Part shown: in pieces, positions 1 through 17,410 of the stretch
How positions within the stretch are numbered: the first letter of the stretch is position 1
How the letters are laid out: each line of letters begins with the position of its first letter
Assembly (NCBI RefSeq): GCF_018847375.1
Contig: NZ_CP072036.1
Span: 1,426,001 to 1,490,000, forward strand
Source: Akkermansia massiliensis
GTDB lineage: Bacteria > Verrucomicrobiota > Verrucomicrobiia > Verrucomicrobiales > Akkermansiaceae
Direction: 5' to 3'
Length of the DNA: 64,000 bases
Translations under genes and position numbers: made by a program
The notes under the pieces: generated by a model
The model's database searches: none
What the model was told of the DNA's origin: nothing
What the model saw: only the letters and a program-made list of their open reading frames with translations

Positions 1-60
1 TTGTAAAACGTCATTTGAATTAATCATCCTTTTTGGAAACAGGCCAAAGGAATAATCTTC

Positions 61-110
61 CGATAAACAAAAACTCAGAGCCGTTCCGGAATTATTCCGG
101 AACGGCTCTG
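61..110 (-). terminator. Terminator of the autotransporter gene
   Basis: A 16-bp perfect stem (arms at 76-91 and 95-110, three-base loop) lies 64 bases beyond the stop codon of the minus-strand autotransporter. On the minus strand the stem is followed by a T-rich tract (positions 75 to 61). The remaining bases 1-60 hold nothing I can assign. Confidence 0.85.
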
Positions 111-173
111 GAGGGCCAGGAGGAAGGCTTTTCGGGGGTAGGAGGGGTGCCCTCTCCTTGGGTTTTCCTTCTT

Positions 174-3100
174 TTAGAAGTCGTAGCGGTAGCCGACGCT
201 TCCGTTGACCGAGCTGGACCCGTCACGGATGTCCGCGTTCCCGTTCACGTAGATGGTTCCCTTCGTTCCCACCGGCACGCTTAACCCCGCTCCCAGCTGC
301 AGCGCCGTCGTTCCCACTTTCGCCCCCCTCACGCTTTGCGCGAAGCCGGGGTTGCCCAGCAGGGAGACGTTCGTTTCCCCTCTCCGGTCTCCCAGGTCCT
401 GCGCCGCGTTGACCCGGATTTCCGCCAGCGCTTCTCGTCCGAAGATGTTGCTGCCTACCAGGCCCATCCACCGGCCGCCCAGCGCCAGCGTCCCCGTCGT
501 CCAGTCCTGTCTGCCGACGTTCAGGCCCGCGTTGCCCGCTCCCGTTTCCTCATAGCCGTCCATCCGCGTCGTCACCACCGAGGCGTTGAACAGCGGCTGC
601 AGCACGCTGCTGCGGTTTTCGTTGAGGTATACGTCGTAGGTGAGTTCATACATCGCTCCAAAGCCCCACCCGCTGGTGCTTCCCTGCGTCCCGTAGCTTC
701 CTTCCCCATAGTTGACCGTACGGTTGAGTTTCGCGTCGTTCCACCCTCCCGTCAGGATGAGCGTGTGCGCCCAGCGCCTGTCCTGGTAGCGGCCGAAGAG
801 GCTGGCGTAGTAGCTGTCCAGGTGCCCGTCGGCGCTGTCCGCCGCGCCGGCCGTCAGGTCGCCGTAGCCGGCCGTGAAGGCCGCTCCCACCGTGAGGCGG
901 TCGCTGAGGTCCGCGTCCACGCCTACCGTGCCTCCCCAGGTGGTGAGCTGGTAGCCGCTTTCATCCCCGCGGGTGTCGAGTTTGGCGTAGGAGCCCGTGC
1001 CTTCCATCCACATGTGGAAGCGGGGGAGGTCGTCGTTGACGTAGGCCGGGTTGACGCCCATGAGGGTGGTCCGGTTCCTGATCCAGCCCATCTGGTCGCG
1101 CAGGGCGTCCCTCTGTGCCGTCCCAAGCGCGTTGACCGTGCTCCCAGCCGCCGCCGCCATGGCGCGGGAGGCTCCGGAGAGGTTGCCGTCATTGATCATG
1201 GTGCTGACGCCGTTCATGAATTGGGCCAGCTGGGAGTCGGGGTCCAGGTTTTTGCGGGCTTCCCAGAGCAGGCCGGCTCCGGCGGCGGAGTTCCACGTGT
1301 CGGCCGCGGAGGCGAAGAGGTTTTCCTGCCGGAGTGTGGCATTGAGCAGGATGTCGTTTCCGTCGCGGCTCAGTGTGGCGTCCTGGTAGTAGACGGCGAA
1401 GAGGCCGGATATCCGGGCGGCGAGGCTCTGCCCGTCTTCCAGGCCGCTGATGCTGCCGGTAGCGCTCATCAGGACGACGTCATGGAGGTCGCTCCCCGCG
1501 TTCATGGCGGCGTTTCCTTTCATGTTGGAGAGGAGGAAGCCGGCTCCGTCCTGCACGGTGATGGTGCCCGCCGTCAGCATGGGGGCGCCAAAGGGGGCGT
1601 CCTGGTTGAAGTTGTAGATCAGTTCCGTCGTGGAGCCGTTCTGGAAGGTGATGTTTTTCACGTTGAGCGTGGTGTTGGCGCTGCCCTGGGCGTCCCCGGT
1701 GGCTTCAATACGCAGGGTGCCGTTGTTTCCGGCGGTGATGCTGTTGTAGTTCAGCGTGGGGGCGTCCGCGGTGCCTTTCAGGACCAGGACGCCTCCGTCA
1801 CGGACGGCGAGGTCGTAGTCCTTATTGCCGGTTTGCAGGTATTGGGTGGCTTGCCCGGAGATGTCCAGGGTGCCGCTGCCTGCCAGCGTGCCGGAGAAGG
1901 TTCCGGAGGAGGTTGTCGCCGAGGAGATGGAGAGGCTGCCTCCGTTCATGGACAGGGCGCCGCTTCCGGAGAGGCCGCTGATGGCGCCGGATTCCGTTCC
2001 GGTGAGGGTCAGCGTGCCGTCGGCGGTGACTGAGGTTCCGTCCAGCCGGGCTTCTCCGCCCAGGGCCAGTTCCGCTCCTTCCCGGATGCGGAGGGAGCCG
2101 GTTCCGGTGATGGCTCCGTTGTTGATGCTGCTTGTTCCGGTCAGGTCAAGAGTTCCCTGAATGGCCAGGGTTCCTCCGGCTTCCGTGCCGGTGATGGTTT
2201 CGATTTCGGCGTTGCCGCTGATGGTCAGGCCTCCTCCTTCCAGCGTGAGGGTGTCCAGGGAGTTTTCCGTGCCGTTGAGGATGATGTTTCCTTCTCGCAG
2301 GGCGAGGGTTTCCACGTCCATCGTTCCTCCGACCGTCAGCGTCCCGGTTCCTTCCTTGATGAAGGTGACGTTGCTGCCGCCCGTGATGCTGCCGCCCATG
2401 ACGGTGTCCTGGCCGGCCGGGTCGATGTCGTCTTCTCCCGTCGTCATTTGTTTGTTGTTGAGGATGACGACGGCCGTGCCGTCTCCGGTGTTGTTGACGG
2501 CCAGGCTGCTGCCCGTGGCTCCCATCAGGTTGTTGATTTTAGCTCCCTGTCCGTCGGCTTCGCCCGGGGCTCCGGCCAGGTTGACCGTCAGGGTCTGGCC
2601 GCCGCCGATGACGACGCCGGCGTAGCCGGAGAGCGTTTGATAGGAGTTGACTTCATGGGCGTTTCCTCCTTCCTCCTGCACGCGGTAGAGGCCGGTGGCC
2701 GCTCCGCTGAGCACCAGGCTGCCTCCGTCCGTTCCGGTGATCCGGATGCCGTAGTTGGACAGAAGGTCGGTAGTGAAGGCGATGTCGCCCAGGTTGCCGA
2801 CGGTCAGCGTTCCGCTGGTCAGGGTCAGGTAGCTGGAGGAGTCGTCGGTTTTGTGATCCAACAGGAGGTTGACGACGGCGTCGTTGCTCAGGTCCAGCGT
2901 CAGCCCTTTCCCCTCGATGGACAGGTTCGGGTCGCTTCCCGTTCCGCTGCCGTTGCTGATGACGGCGACAGACGCCTGCGTGTCCTGGCCGATGTTTTCC
3001 GTTCCCAGGGCAATGGACAGACTGTCCAGACCGTTTTCCCCACCCACGGTGACGGTTCCGCTGACTCCGGTGAGGCGGGAGCCGGAGGCGATGTTCCACG

Positions 3101-5741
3101 TTCCTTTCATATGGCTGCCGCCGGCTCCGGAGAGGTTCAGGCTGCCTTCCGTGATGGTGATTCCTTCCGTGGTTCCGTCAAGGATGGTTTCCGCTCCTGC
3201 CGCGTCCGCCCCGAGTGTCAGGGTTCCCGCTCCCGTTTTGGTCAGGGACGGGCTGTCGGTCAGCGCCCAGATGGTGGCCGAGGATCCTTCCTGCGCGATA
3301 TTGATTTCATCAAACCGGGTGAAGGTGACGTTTTGGAAGTCTCCGTCTCCAAAGGTTCCCTTGAGCTCCAGCGTCCTGTTTCCTTCTACCGCCGCTCCGG
3401 CGCTTCCGCCGATGGTGATGCCGCTTTGTTTCCCTTCCGCCCCGAAGACGCTTCCTCCCGTCAGGGAGACGAGGACGTCGCCTCCTGCCGTGCCTTTATT
3501 TCCTGCTCCATAAATGTTTCCCCGGTAGGTGCCTGTTCCGAGTTCTACCGTGATATTGCCTGCAGTGGTCATGGTGCTGCCTGTGTTTCCTGGCACTTTG
3601 GAGTAGGAGCCACCGTAGATGTTGCCGGTGAAGGTGGAGCCTCCGCTAATGGAGATGGAGGATTTTCCTCCAATCGTGTATTGGGCCTGGCCTGAATTTT
3701 CAAAGGAACCCCCAATGATGTCCCCCGTGAAGGTGATTCCTTCCCTGCCGATGATGGAAACGGAGGTGTCTCCGTTGATGTTGTTGACCGTTCCGGCGTT
3801 GTTTACATTGCCATAACTGCCGCCAATGATTGTTTTGACGAAGCTGTTGTGTTCCTCTGTTCCGGAAAGCGTGATTCCGTTCAGGTTGATTGTAGCCGAC
3901 GTGCTGCCTTGAATCGTTGTTCCGGAAGTGGTATTGCTTGACCAGGAGCTTCCTCCGATGATGTATGAGTTGGAGAGTCCCCCATTCAGGTTCCGGGCCG
4001 TGTTGGAATATTGGACATTGGTTACCAGCACGCTCGTGTTGCCCGTGATGGTGGTGACGGCGTTGTGGGCGGAGGTGCTCCCGCCGATGATGGCTCCCGC
4101 CACGATGGCGTTATCCTTGACGGTAACGTTGGTGTTTCCCGTTAATGTTGTAGACGCTCCCTTGTTGTTCCCGCCGATGACGTGTTCCGCCGTGGCTTTT
4201 CCGGAAAGCTGCACATGGGTGTCCCCAGTCAGCGTGCTGGTCTGGAGGTTGGTGCTCCATTCATTGGTGACACCTCCGGAGATGATGCCGAATGCTCCTC
4301 CGCTGATGTCCATCCAGATGTCCCCCCGGTAGTTGAGGTTGCCGGACGGCAGCGTCTTCCCTCTGTTGTATACCCCGTTCAGGTTGATTTTGGTTCCGCC
4401 GGTGTTGGTGATTTGATAGACTTTGTCCCCGCTCGTCGTCAGCGTACCGTTCAGATAGCCCAGGCTGACGTTGTCCGCACTTCTCTCCCCAAGAGCCAGC
4501 GTAAAGGCATTCTTGACCGTTTCTTCCAATGCCCCTCCCGCTCCCGCAGATACCCACGTCACACGGGATATCGCCACGTCTTTTATCATCAGCACGCGGC
4601 CTTCTATACTATATTGCTCTCTCTCTAAGCCCAATACGGTAAAATTCGTATCAAGGTTGTTCCCTAAATCAAACGTGTATCCCTGCTCTCCCTCTACCAG
4701 GCTGTCAAGCGCGCCGCCGATGTCAATGGTGCCTGAAGTGAAAGTTACATTTTCCTTGGTAAAGGAGGAACCGGATTCCGTATAGGTTAGCTTGGCTCCG
4801 TCAATGGCTGCGTTTTTCAATATGCCGGTGCCGTTCATGTTCAGAACGGAATTTGCCCCCAGAGTGGCGGAGGTGAAATCCAGCGTTCCTCCCGCCATGG
4901 TGATTATTCCGGAATAGGCCAGGGAAGAATTGTTGATTTTCAAGGTGCCACCTTGGGCCGTAATATTCGCGTTGATGACGGTTCCCGTCAGGTTTTGCGT
5001 GCCTGTTCCGGCCATAATCAGATTTATTCCTCCCGTGGGAGTAGTGTTGCCGTTTTCTCCGGAATGCTGCGTGGTTGCCCCGATATTTCCCCCATACGCG
5101 TAATTTCCGTTGCCCGTCAGGGTAAGATTCGCTCTGGAGGAATTAGCCGACTGGACGCGCCCCTTATGTGTTCCGTTGAAGCCGTCGGCATCATTTAAAC
5201 CGGCCAGAGAGGCGGCATTGGAAATTTGCAACGTCAGGGCGCTGGAACTTTGATTGATTGAGCCTGACAAATCTACCGTTGCGTTGGCGAGAGCCGTTCC
5301 CGTAATCTGGAGAATGGCGCCGCCGGGCTGCGTCCCCTTCTGGGAAAGGATAATGTTCCCGGAAAAACTGCTTTCCTGGGAACCAAGCACAAACTTGGAG
5401 GCATAGCCGGCATTGCCGTTAGCCGCTACCAGCATTAAATTTCCTTCTCCGGCAAATGCCCCGTTCAAATTGATGGTACAGGCGCCGTTCACATTCTGAT
5501 TAATGGTAAACGAGGAGCCTGCTCCGATATAAAGTCCTGTGGAATAATTGTTGTTTCCTGAATTTACATCAAGGTTGACGGATTGGCTCCCAGTAACTGA
5601 ATACTCATTGGCGGGCTCATTGTTATTAAAGGTGGAGTTCGCTCCCCATGCGGGGGATTCAGATGTTGGGACGGCCAGGGAAACACTGGTGTAACAAGCC
5701 AGAACAGCCGCCAGCAGGGTAATAGGCAGATGGAGACGCAT
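174..5741 (-). CDS. Autotransporter with C-terminal beta-barrel
   Basis: This 1855-residue protein is expected to be a type V secreted surface protein. Residues 1-23 form a signal peptide with a predicted cleavage after Ala23. The passenger (about 24-1540) is dominated by Gly, Ser, Thr and Asn in short repeating strands such as GTLTLTG, the composition of a long beta-helix. The last 270 or so residues are an autotransporter barrel with amphipathic strands, and the protein ends in Tyr-Arg-Tyr-Asp-Phe, a terminal aromatic residue as required for Bam recognition. The start at 5741 is supported by the signal peptide and a promoter 31 bases upstream. The passenger's function cannot be read: I see no protease triad, and adhesion is only a possibility. 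It stands alone as a monocistronic unit downstream of rpoC. Confidence 0.9.
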   Translation of the reverse strand: MRLHLPITLLAAVLACYTSVSLAVPTSESPAWGANSTFNNNEPANEYSVTGSQSVNLDVNSGNNNYSTGLYIGAGSSFTINQNVNGACTINLNGAFAGEGNLMLVAANGNAGYASKFVLGSQESSFSGNIILSQKGTQPGGAILQITGTALANATVDLSGSINQSSSALTLQISNAASLAGLNDADGFNGTHKGRVQSANSSRANLTLTGNGNYAYGGNIGATTQHSGENGNTTPTGGINLIMAGTGTQNLTGTVINANITAQGGTLKINNSSLAYSGIITMAGGTLDFTSATLGANSVLNMNGTGILKNAAIDGAKLTYTESGSSFTKENVTFTSGTIDIGGALDSLVEGEQGYTFDLGNNLDTNFTVLGLEREQYSIEGRVLMIKDVAISRVTWVSAGAGGALEETVKNAFTLALGERSADNVSLGYLNGTLTTSGDKVYQITNTGGTKINLNGVYNRGKTLPSGNLNYRGDIWMDISGGAFGIISGGVTNEWSTNLQTSTLTGDTHVQLSGKATAEHVIGGNNKGASTTLTGNTNVTVKDNAIVAGAIIGGSTSAHNAVTTITGNTSVLVTNVQYSNTARNLNGGLSNSYIIGGSSWSSNTTSGTTIQGSTSATINLNGITLSGTEEHNSFVKTIIGGSYGNVNNAGTVNNINGDTSVSIIGREGITFTGDIIGGSFENSGQAQYTIGGKSSISISGGSTFTGNIYGGSYSKVPGNTGSTMTTAGNITVELGTGTYRGNIYGAGNKGTAGGDVLVSLTGGSVFGAEGKQSGITIGGSAGAAVEGNRTLELKGTFGDGDFQNVTFTRFDEINIAQEGSSATIWALTDSPSLTKTGAGTLTLGADAAGAETILDGTTEGITITEGSLNLSGAGGSHMKGTWNIASGSRLTGVSGTVTVGGENGLDSLSIALGTENIGQDTQASVAVISNGSGTGSDPNLSIEGKGLTLDLSNDAVVNLLLDHKTDDSSSYLTLTSGTLTVGNLGDIAFTTDLLSNYGIRITGTDGGSLVLSGAATGLYRVQEEGGNAHEVNSYQTLSGYAGVVIGGGQTLTVNLAGAPGEADGQGAKINNLMGATGSSLAVNNTGDGTAVVILNNKQMTTGEDDIDPAGQDTVMGGSITGGSNVTFIKEGTGTLTVGGTMDVETLALREGNIILNGTENSLDTLTLEGGGLTISGNAEIETITGTEAGGTLAIQGTLDLTGTSSINNGAITGTGSLRIREGAELALGGEARLDGTSVTADGTLTLTGTESGAISGLSGSGALSMNGGSLSISSATTSSGTFSGTLAGSGTLDISGQATQYLQTGNKDYDLAVRDGGVLVLKGTADAPTLNYNSITAGNNGTLRIEATGDAQGSANTTLNVKNITFQNGSTTELIYNFNQDAPFGAPMLTAGTITVQDGAGFLLSNMKGNAAMNAGSDLHDVVLMSATGSISGLEDGQSLAARISGLFAVYYQDATLSRDGNDILLNATLRQENLFASAADTWNSAAGAGLLWEARKNLDPDSQLAQFMNGVSTMINDGNLSGASRAMAAAAGSTVNALGTAQRDALRDQMGWIRNRTTLMGVNPAYVNDDLPRFHMWMEGTGSYAKLDTRGDESGYQLTTWGGTVGVDADLSDRLTVGAAFTAGYGDLTAGAADSADGHLDSYYASLFGRYQDRRWAHTLILTGGWNDAKLNRTVNYGEGSYGTQGSTSGWGFGAMYELTYDVYLNENRSSVLQPLFNASVVTTRMDGYEETGAGNAGLNVGRQDWTTGTLALGGRWMGLVGSNIFGREALAEIRVNAAQDLGDRRGETNVSLLGNPGFAQSVRGAKVGTTALQLGAGLSVPVGTKGTIYVNGNADIRDGSSSVNGSVGYRYDF

Positions 5742-5771
5742 TGCAAAAATATTAGATGTTAATTTTTTATG

Positions 5772-5800
5772 TATATAACGGATTGAAAATTCGATGTCAA
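5772..5800 (-). promoter_or_regulatory. Sigma70-type promoter of the autotransporter
   Basis: On the minus strand TTGACA (5800-5795) is separated by exactly 17 bases from TATATA (5777-5772). Both hexamers are at or one base from consensus, so this should be a strong promoter. It gives a 5' leader of about 25 bases. Confidence 0.8.
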
Positions 5801-6045
5801 GTTGAAAATACCAGTTCCCGGATTCTAATACTTTTACTGTAAGTGCATTATGATTTTTTAAATTTCTAAAATGGGATTTTCACCTTTTCATTTACCTCCC
5901 CCCTTGAAGCAAGGGGAGGCATACTATAAGACTTTCATTTTGAATATAAAATATCAAATTTTATATTGCATGGGCCAATATTGGAATCATCGCCGAATTT
6001 TCAATCCGCTTTTCCTCTTTTCGTGAAATAACGCGGAGAAGACAT
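5801..6045. other. AT-rich intergenic region with three palindromes
   Basis: No gene is seen. The stretch contains a 7-bp hairpin (CCTCCCC at 5895-5901, GGGGAGG at 5913-5919), a 10-bp inverted repeat (AATATAAAAT at 5943-5952, ATTTTATATT at 5958-5967) and the perfect palindrome CCAATATTGG at 5975-5984. These may be regulator sites or structural DNA between the autotransporter promoter and the rpoC terminator. Confidence 0.5.
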
Positions 6046-6079
6046 AAAAAAGACCGCCCCCCGGAAACGGGGAGCGGCC
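6046..6079 (-). terminator. rpoC operon terminator
   Basis: A GC-rich 12-bp stem with two wobble pairs and a short loop (6052-6079) is followed on the minus strand by six T residues (6051-6046). It begins 27 bases after the rpoC stop and closes the rpoBC transcript. Confidence 0.9.
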
Positions 6080-6105
6080 CTTGAAGTGTGGGTGGAGAGA
6101 ACAGG

Positions 6106-10302
<4,197 letters not shown>

Positions 10303-10374
10303 ATATTGAAAGTTTAAAGGATGTTTGGTGCCCGCCCCCGCGTTTTGCGGCACGGGGGCGGAATGCGGTGGATA

Positions 10375-14313
<3,939 letters not shown>

Positions 14314-14463
14314 GGGCTGCTGTGGCGGAGATGTTATGGGTTTGCATCCTGAAAACCCGGATGCTGGGTTGATTGGTTCCTTCCTTGGGAGACGGAACCG
14401 ACTGGAAGCGTTTTGACGGGTAAAAAGCCTCTAGTCGGTCACGCGGGATGTGAAGACGAGGAA

Positions 14464-14500
14464 GCGCAACAGGAGAAAAACGGGTCTTCTCCTGTTGCGC
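14464..14500 (-). terminator. rplL-rpoB intergenic hairpin (attenuator candidate)
   Basis: A perfect 14-bp stem (arms 14464-14477 and 14487-14500, nine-base loop) sits just after the rplL stop. The bases that follow on the minus strand are not a clean T-run, which suggests partial termination or RNA processing rather than a full stop. In E. coli an attenuator at the same place lowers rpoBC transcription relative to the ribosomal proteins. Confidence 0.65.
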
Positions 14501-14514
14501 GGGAAGTAAAAAGC

Positions 14515-14886
14515 TTACTTGACGTCCACCTTGGCGCCAGCTTCTTCCAGCTTGGCTTTGGCGGCGTTAGCTTCGTCCTTGGAGACGGCTTCCAGGATGA
14601 CGGCGGGGGTGCCTTCAACCAGTTTCTTGGCGTCCACCAAGCCGAGACCGGTCTTCACTTCGCGGACGGCCTTAATCACGGCGATCTTGTTGGCGCCGGC
14701 TTCCGTCAGAACGACGTTGAATTCGGTCTTTTCTTCTTCAGCTTCGGCAGGAGCGGCAGCGGCAGCGGCGGCTACGGGAGCAGCGGCGGAAACGCCCCAC
14801 TTTTCTTCTAGAAGCTTGACGAGGTCGGCAGCTTCCAGGATGGTGAGGGTACCGAGTTCTTCAGCGATTTTGTTAATATCAGCCAT
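14515..14886 (-). CDS. rplL: 50S ribosomal protein L7/L12
   Basis: This is the stalk protein that recruits GTPase translation factors to the ribosome; it is 123 residues, typical for the family. The N-terminal dimerisation helix, the Ala-rich hinge (about residues 36-52) and the C-terminal domain ([21 protein letters not shown]...[15 protein letters not shown]) are all present. The start at 14886 gives the usual N-terminus; an upstream in-frame ATG would add 17 residues unlike the family. It is preceded by an A-rich leader (GAAAACAATACA) and no Shine-Dalgarno sequence. Confidence 0.97.
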   Translation of the reverse strand: MADINKIAEELGTLTILEAADLVKLLEEKWGVSAAAPVAAAAAAAPAEAEEEKTEFNVVLTEAGANKIAVIKAVREVKTGLGLVDAKKLVEGTPAVILEAVSKDEANAAKAKLEEAGAKVDVK

Positions 14887-14984
14887 TGTATTGTTTTCTA
14901 GTTTGGTTTCGAGTCGCGCCAAGAGCCAACTTGGCATTTCAGTTCTCCGGCTGGAGTTCCGACAAGGAACCTGTAGGAGAGTCG

Positions 14985-15024
14985 GGCCCGGTTTTCACAC
15001 ATTTGGCTAGAGTGCAACCGGGCC
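14985..15024 (-). promoter_or_regulatory. Hairpin between rplJ and rplL
   Basis: The 158-base spacer between rplJ and rplL contains a perfect 9-bp GC-rich stem (14985-14993 with 15016-15024) enclosing a 22-base loop. L7/L12 must be made in excess over L10, so an element tuning rplL expression here is plausible, but its role is inference. Confidence 0.4.
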
Positions 15025-15044
15025 GTCCGGTCAAGGGGTTAGTA

Positions 15045-15548
15045 TTAGGCGGCGGGTTCTTCGCTGCCGCCGTTTTCTTTGTCCACATATGCCTGAAGAA
15101 CTCGGGCAAGAGCGGAGCCGGCCGCGTTGATGGTGCCAAGGAGCTTGGCAAGCAGCTGGTCGCGGGGAGGCAGTTCACCGATGGCGCGGATGTCGTCCGC
15201 GGAGAGGATGGCTCCGTCCAGGATCGCCACCTTGTATTCGGCCTTCTTGGAGGCCTTCGCAAAGGTATTGATGGCCTTGGCGGCGGCGGCCACGTCGGAC
15301 GCGCCGGTCACGAAGGCGGTCTGGCCGACGAGGTGTTCCCCGATGTCGGGAAGGCCTGCATCCGTCAGGGCCGTACGCATGAAGTTGTTCTTGGCTACGT
15401 GGCACTGGGCGCCGCAGGCGGCCAGGGCGGAACGCAGGTTGGTGAACTCAGGCACGGTGATCGAGGTGTAGTCCACGACGATCAGGAACGGGGAGGCGTT
15501 GACGCGGGCGGTCAGGTCGTCAATGATGATACGCTTGTCAGGATTCAT
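15045..15548 (-). CDS. rplJ: 50S ribosomal protein L10
   Basis: This 167-residue protein is the base of the ribosomal stalk and binds 23S rRNA and L7/L12 dimers. The N-terminal domain shows the family pattern (LTARVNASPFLIVVDYTSITVPEFTNLR...HVAKNNFMRTAL), followed by the C-terminal helix that docks L7/L12. The C-terminal tail (ENGGSEEPAA) is acidic. Only 21 bases separate it from rplA, so the long L10 leader used for autoregulation in E. coli is absent at this position. Confidence 0.97.
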   Translation of the reverse strand: MNPDKRIIIDDLTARVNASPFLIVVDYTSITVPEFTNLRSALAACGAQCHVAKNNFMRTALTDAGLPDIGEHLVGQTAFVTGASDVAAAAKAINTFAKASKKAEYKVAILDGAILSADDIRAIGELPPRDQLLAKLLGTINAAGSALARVLQAYVDKENGGSEEPAA

Positions 15549-15569
15549 GGTGTGCTAAATCGGTTCGGG

Positions 15570-16271
15570 TTACAGTTTGGCGATGGAAGCGGTGTCAACC
15601 GGCAGACCGGGGCACATGGCGCATGAAACGGTGACGGATTCGATGTAGGCGCCCTTGGCGGAAGCCGGGCGGGCCTTGACGACGGAATCAATCAGAGCAA
15701 CGATGTTTTCAGTGATGCCTTCGTTGGAGAAGGACAGCTTGCCTACAGCGGCGGAGATGTTGGCGTTCTTGTCAACCTTGTAGTCAACGCGGCCGGCCTT
15801 CACTTCCTTCACGGCCTTGGCCGTATCATCCGTAACGGTGCCGGTTTTCGGGTTGGGCATCAGGCCGCGCGGACCCAGCACACGGGCAACCTTGCGAACC
15901 TCCGTCATGGCGTCGGGGGTGGCAATGGCCGTGTCAAAGTCGACGAATCCTTCCTGGACCTTCTTGATGAGGTCTTCAAAACCCACGAATTCGGCTCCGG
16001 CTTCCTGGGCGGCCTTGGCGGCATCACCCTGGGCGAAGACGAGGACGCGGACGTTCTTACCCGTGCCGTTGGGCAGGGAGACGCTGCCGCGGACCATCTG
16101 GTCGGATTTGCGGGGGTCCACGGTCAGGTGGAAGGAAACGGTGACAGTCGGGTCAAATTTCGGGGCCGGGAAAGATTTCATGGTTTCCACGGCTTCCGTG
16201 ATGCTGTAGTTCTTGTTAGGGGTAACAAGCTTGGCTGCTTCTTGATATCGCTTGCTGCGTTTGGTAGACAT
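15570..16271 (-). CDS. rplA: 50S ribosomal protein L1
   Basis: This 233-residue protein forms the L1 stalk that moves E-site tRNA. Family signatures include FDPTVTVSFHLTVDPRKSDQMVRGSVSLPNGTGK and the C-terminal GPRGLMPNPKTGTV segment. L1 represses its own operon in many bacteria by binding mRNA; I could not identify an rRNA-like target here. It lies 50 bases after rplK and 21 bases before rplJ. Confidence 0.97.
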   Translation of the reverse strand: MSTKRSKRYQEAAKLVTPNKNYSITEAVETMKSFPAPKFDPTVTVSFHLTVDPRKSDQMVRGSVSLPNGTGKNVRVLVFAQGDAAKAAQEAGAEFVGFEDLIKKVQEGFVDFDTAIATPDAMTEVRKVARVLGPRGLMPNPKTGTVTDDTAKAVKEVKAGRVDYKVDKNANISAAVGKLSFSNEGITENIVALIDSVVKARPASAKGAYIESVTVSCAMCPGLPVDTASIAKL

Positions 16272-16321
16272 GTGTGTATTTGGCAGTGCGTTCGGATTGG
16301 TTAATCCTCCTGCGGTGAGTG

Positions 16322-16750
16322 TTACATACCTTCAACTTCAATGCCCATCTGGCGGGCCTGGCCGGCAAGGATGCGGGCGGCGCGTTCGGGGTCTTTCGTG
16401 TTGAGGTCCGGGAGTTTGGTGTTGACGACTTCCATCAGCTTGGCCTTGGAAAGAGTGGCGACCTTCTTTTTGTTCGGTTCGCCGGAGCCGGAGGCGATGC
16501 CGGCGGCCTTCTTGAGAAGCAGGCTGCCCGGGGGCTGCTTGGTGATGAAAGAGAATGATTTGTCCTTGTAAACGGTGATGACGGTCGGCAGGAGGTCGCC
16601 GGCCTGCTTTTGCGTGGCGGCGTTGAACTCCTTGCAGAATGCCATGATGTTTACACCGGCCTGACCAAGTGCCGGACCCACGGGCGGGGAGGGGTTAGCG
16701 GCTCCGGCATTGATCTGGAGCTTGATGATTTTGGTTATTTCTTTTGCCAT
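16322..16750 (-). CDS. rplK: 50S ribosomal protein L11
   Basis: This 142-residue protein belongs to the GTPase-associated centre. The N-terminal region [33 protein letters not shown] is the hallmark thiostrepton-region sequence, and the C-terminal rRNA-binding domain ([23 protein letters not shown]) is complete. Length matches the family exactly. It follows nusG by 63 bases. Confidence 0.98.
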   Translation of the reverse strand: MAKEITKIIKLQINAGAANPSPPVGPALGQAGVNIMAFCKEFNAATQKQAGDLLPTVITVYKDKSFSFITKQPPGSLLLKKAAGIASGSGEPNKKKVATLSKAKLMEVVNTKLPDLNTKDPERAARILAGQARQMGIEVEGM

Positions 16751-16813
16751 GGTTTTGCTTTGTTAGCGGAGAAAATGAACGGGAGAAGCTTGCTGCCTGC
16801 CGGCGAATGGGGC

Positions 16814-17383
16814 TCAGGCTTTTTCCACCTGCCAGTATTCCAGGTCCACCGGAGTGGCGCGGCCAAAGATGGAGACGCTGACGCGCAGTTTGCCTTTTTC
16901 GGGGTCGATTTCTTCGATGGTGCCTTCCTGGCTCTGGAACGGGCCTTCGCAGACGCGCACGGGATCGCCGACGGCGAATTCCACCTTGGGACGGGCGGCG
17001 ACGGCTTCCGCGTCCAGCAGGGGCAGAAGATCCTCCACCTCGCGCTTGCGCATGGGCAGGGGAGCGTTGCGGGAACCGGCGATGCTAATGACGCCGTCAA
17101 TCTGCTGGATGAAGTACCAGAGGTCCTTGTTCAGGGTGCCGTCCGCTTCCAGCAGGTACATGTTGGCATAGACGTACCCGGGGAAGAGTTTGCTGTGGCG
17201 TTCCGTCTTTTTGCCGTTGCGCACTTCGGAGATGAGTTCCGTGGGGACTTCCACCCGGTAGATGAAGTCGGAAAGTTCGGCGTCCTTCGCCTTGCGGATA
17301 ATGCGGTCACGAACGCTGTTTTCCTGTCCGGAGAGGACGTGAAGAACATACCATTGTTCGTGAGGCTCTGGGGTACTGGGCAT
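16814..17383 (-). CDS. nusG: Transcription termination/antitermination protein NusG
   Basis: NusG (189 residues) binds RNA polymerase and couples it to Rho or ribosomes. The NGN domain (WYVLHVLSGQENSVRDRI...LFPGYVYANMYL) occupies the first 115 or so residues and the KOW domain (FAVGDPVRVCEGPFQSQEGTIEEIDPEKGKLRV) the C-terminal part. It sits 27 bases after secE, the standard arrangement. Confidence 0.97.
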   Translation of the reverse strand: MPSTPEPHEQWYVLHVLSGQENSVRDRIIRKAKDAELSDFIYRVEVPTELISEVRNGKKTERHSKLFPGYVYANMYLLEADGTLNKDLWYFIQQIDGVISIAGSRNAPLPMRKREVEDLLPLLDAEAVAARPKVEFAVGDPVRVCEGPFQSQEGTIEEIDPEKGKLRVSVSIFGRATPVDLEYWQVEKA

Positions 17384-17410
17384 GATCGGAGAAAGAAAGT
17401 GGGAGTAAAA

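Noticed and set aside
15549..15569. An L10-type autoregulatory leader before rplJ
   Set aside because: Only 21 bases separate rplA and rplJ, too short for the structured leader.
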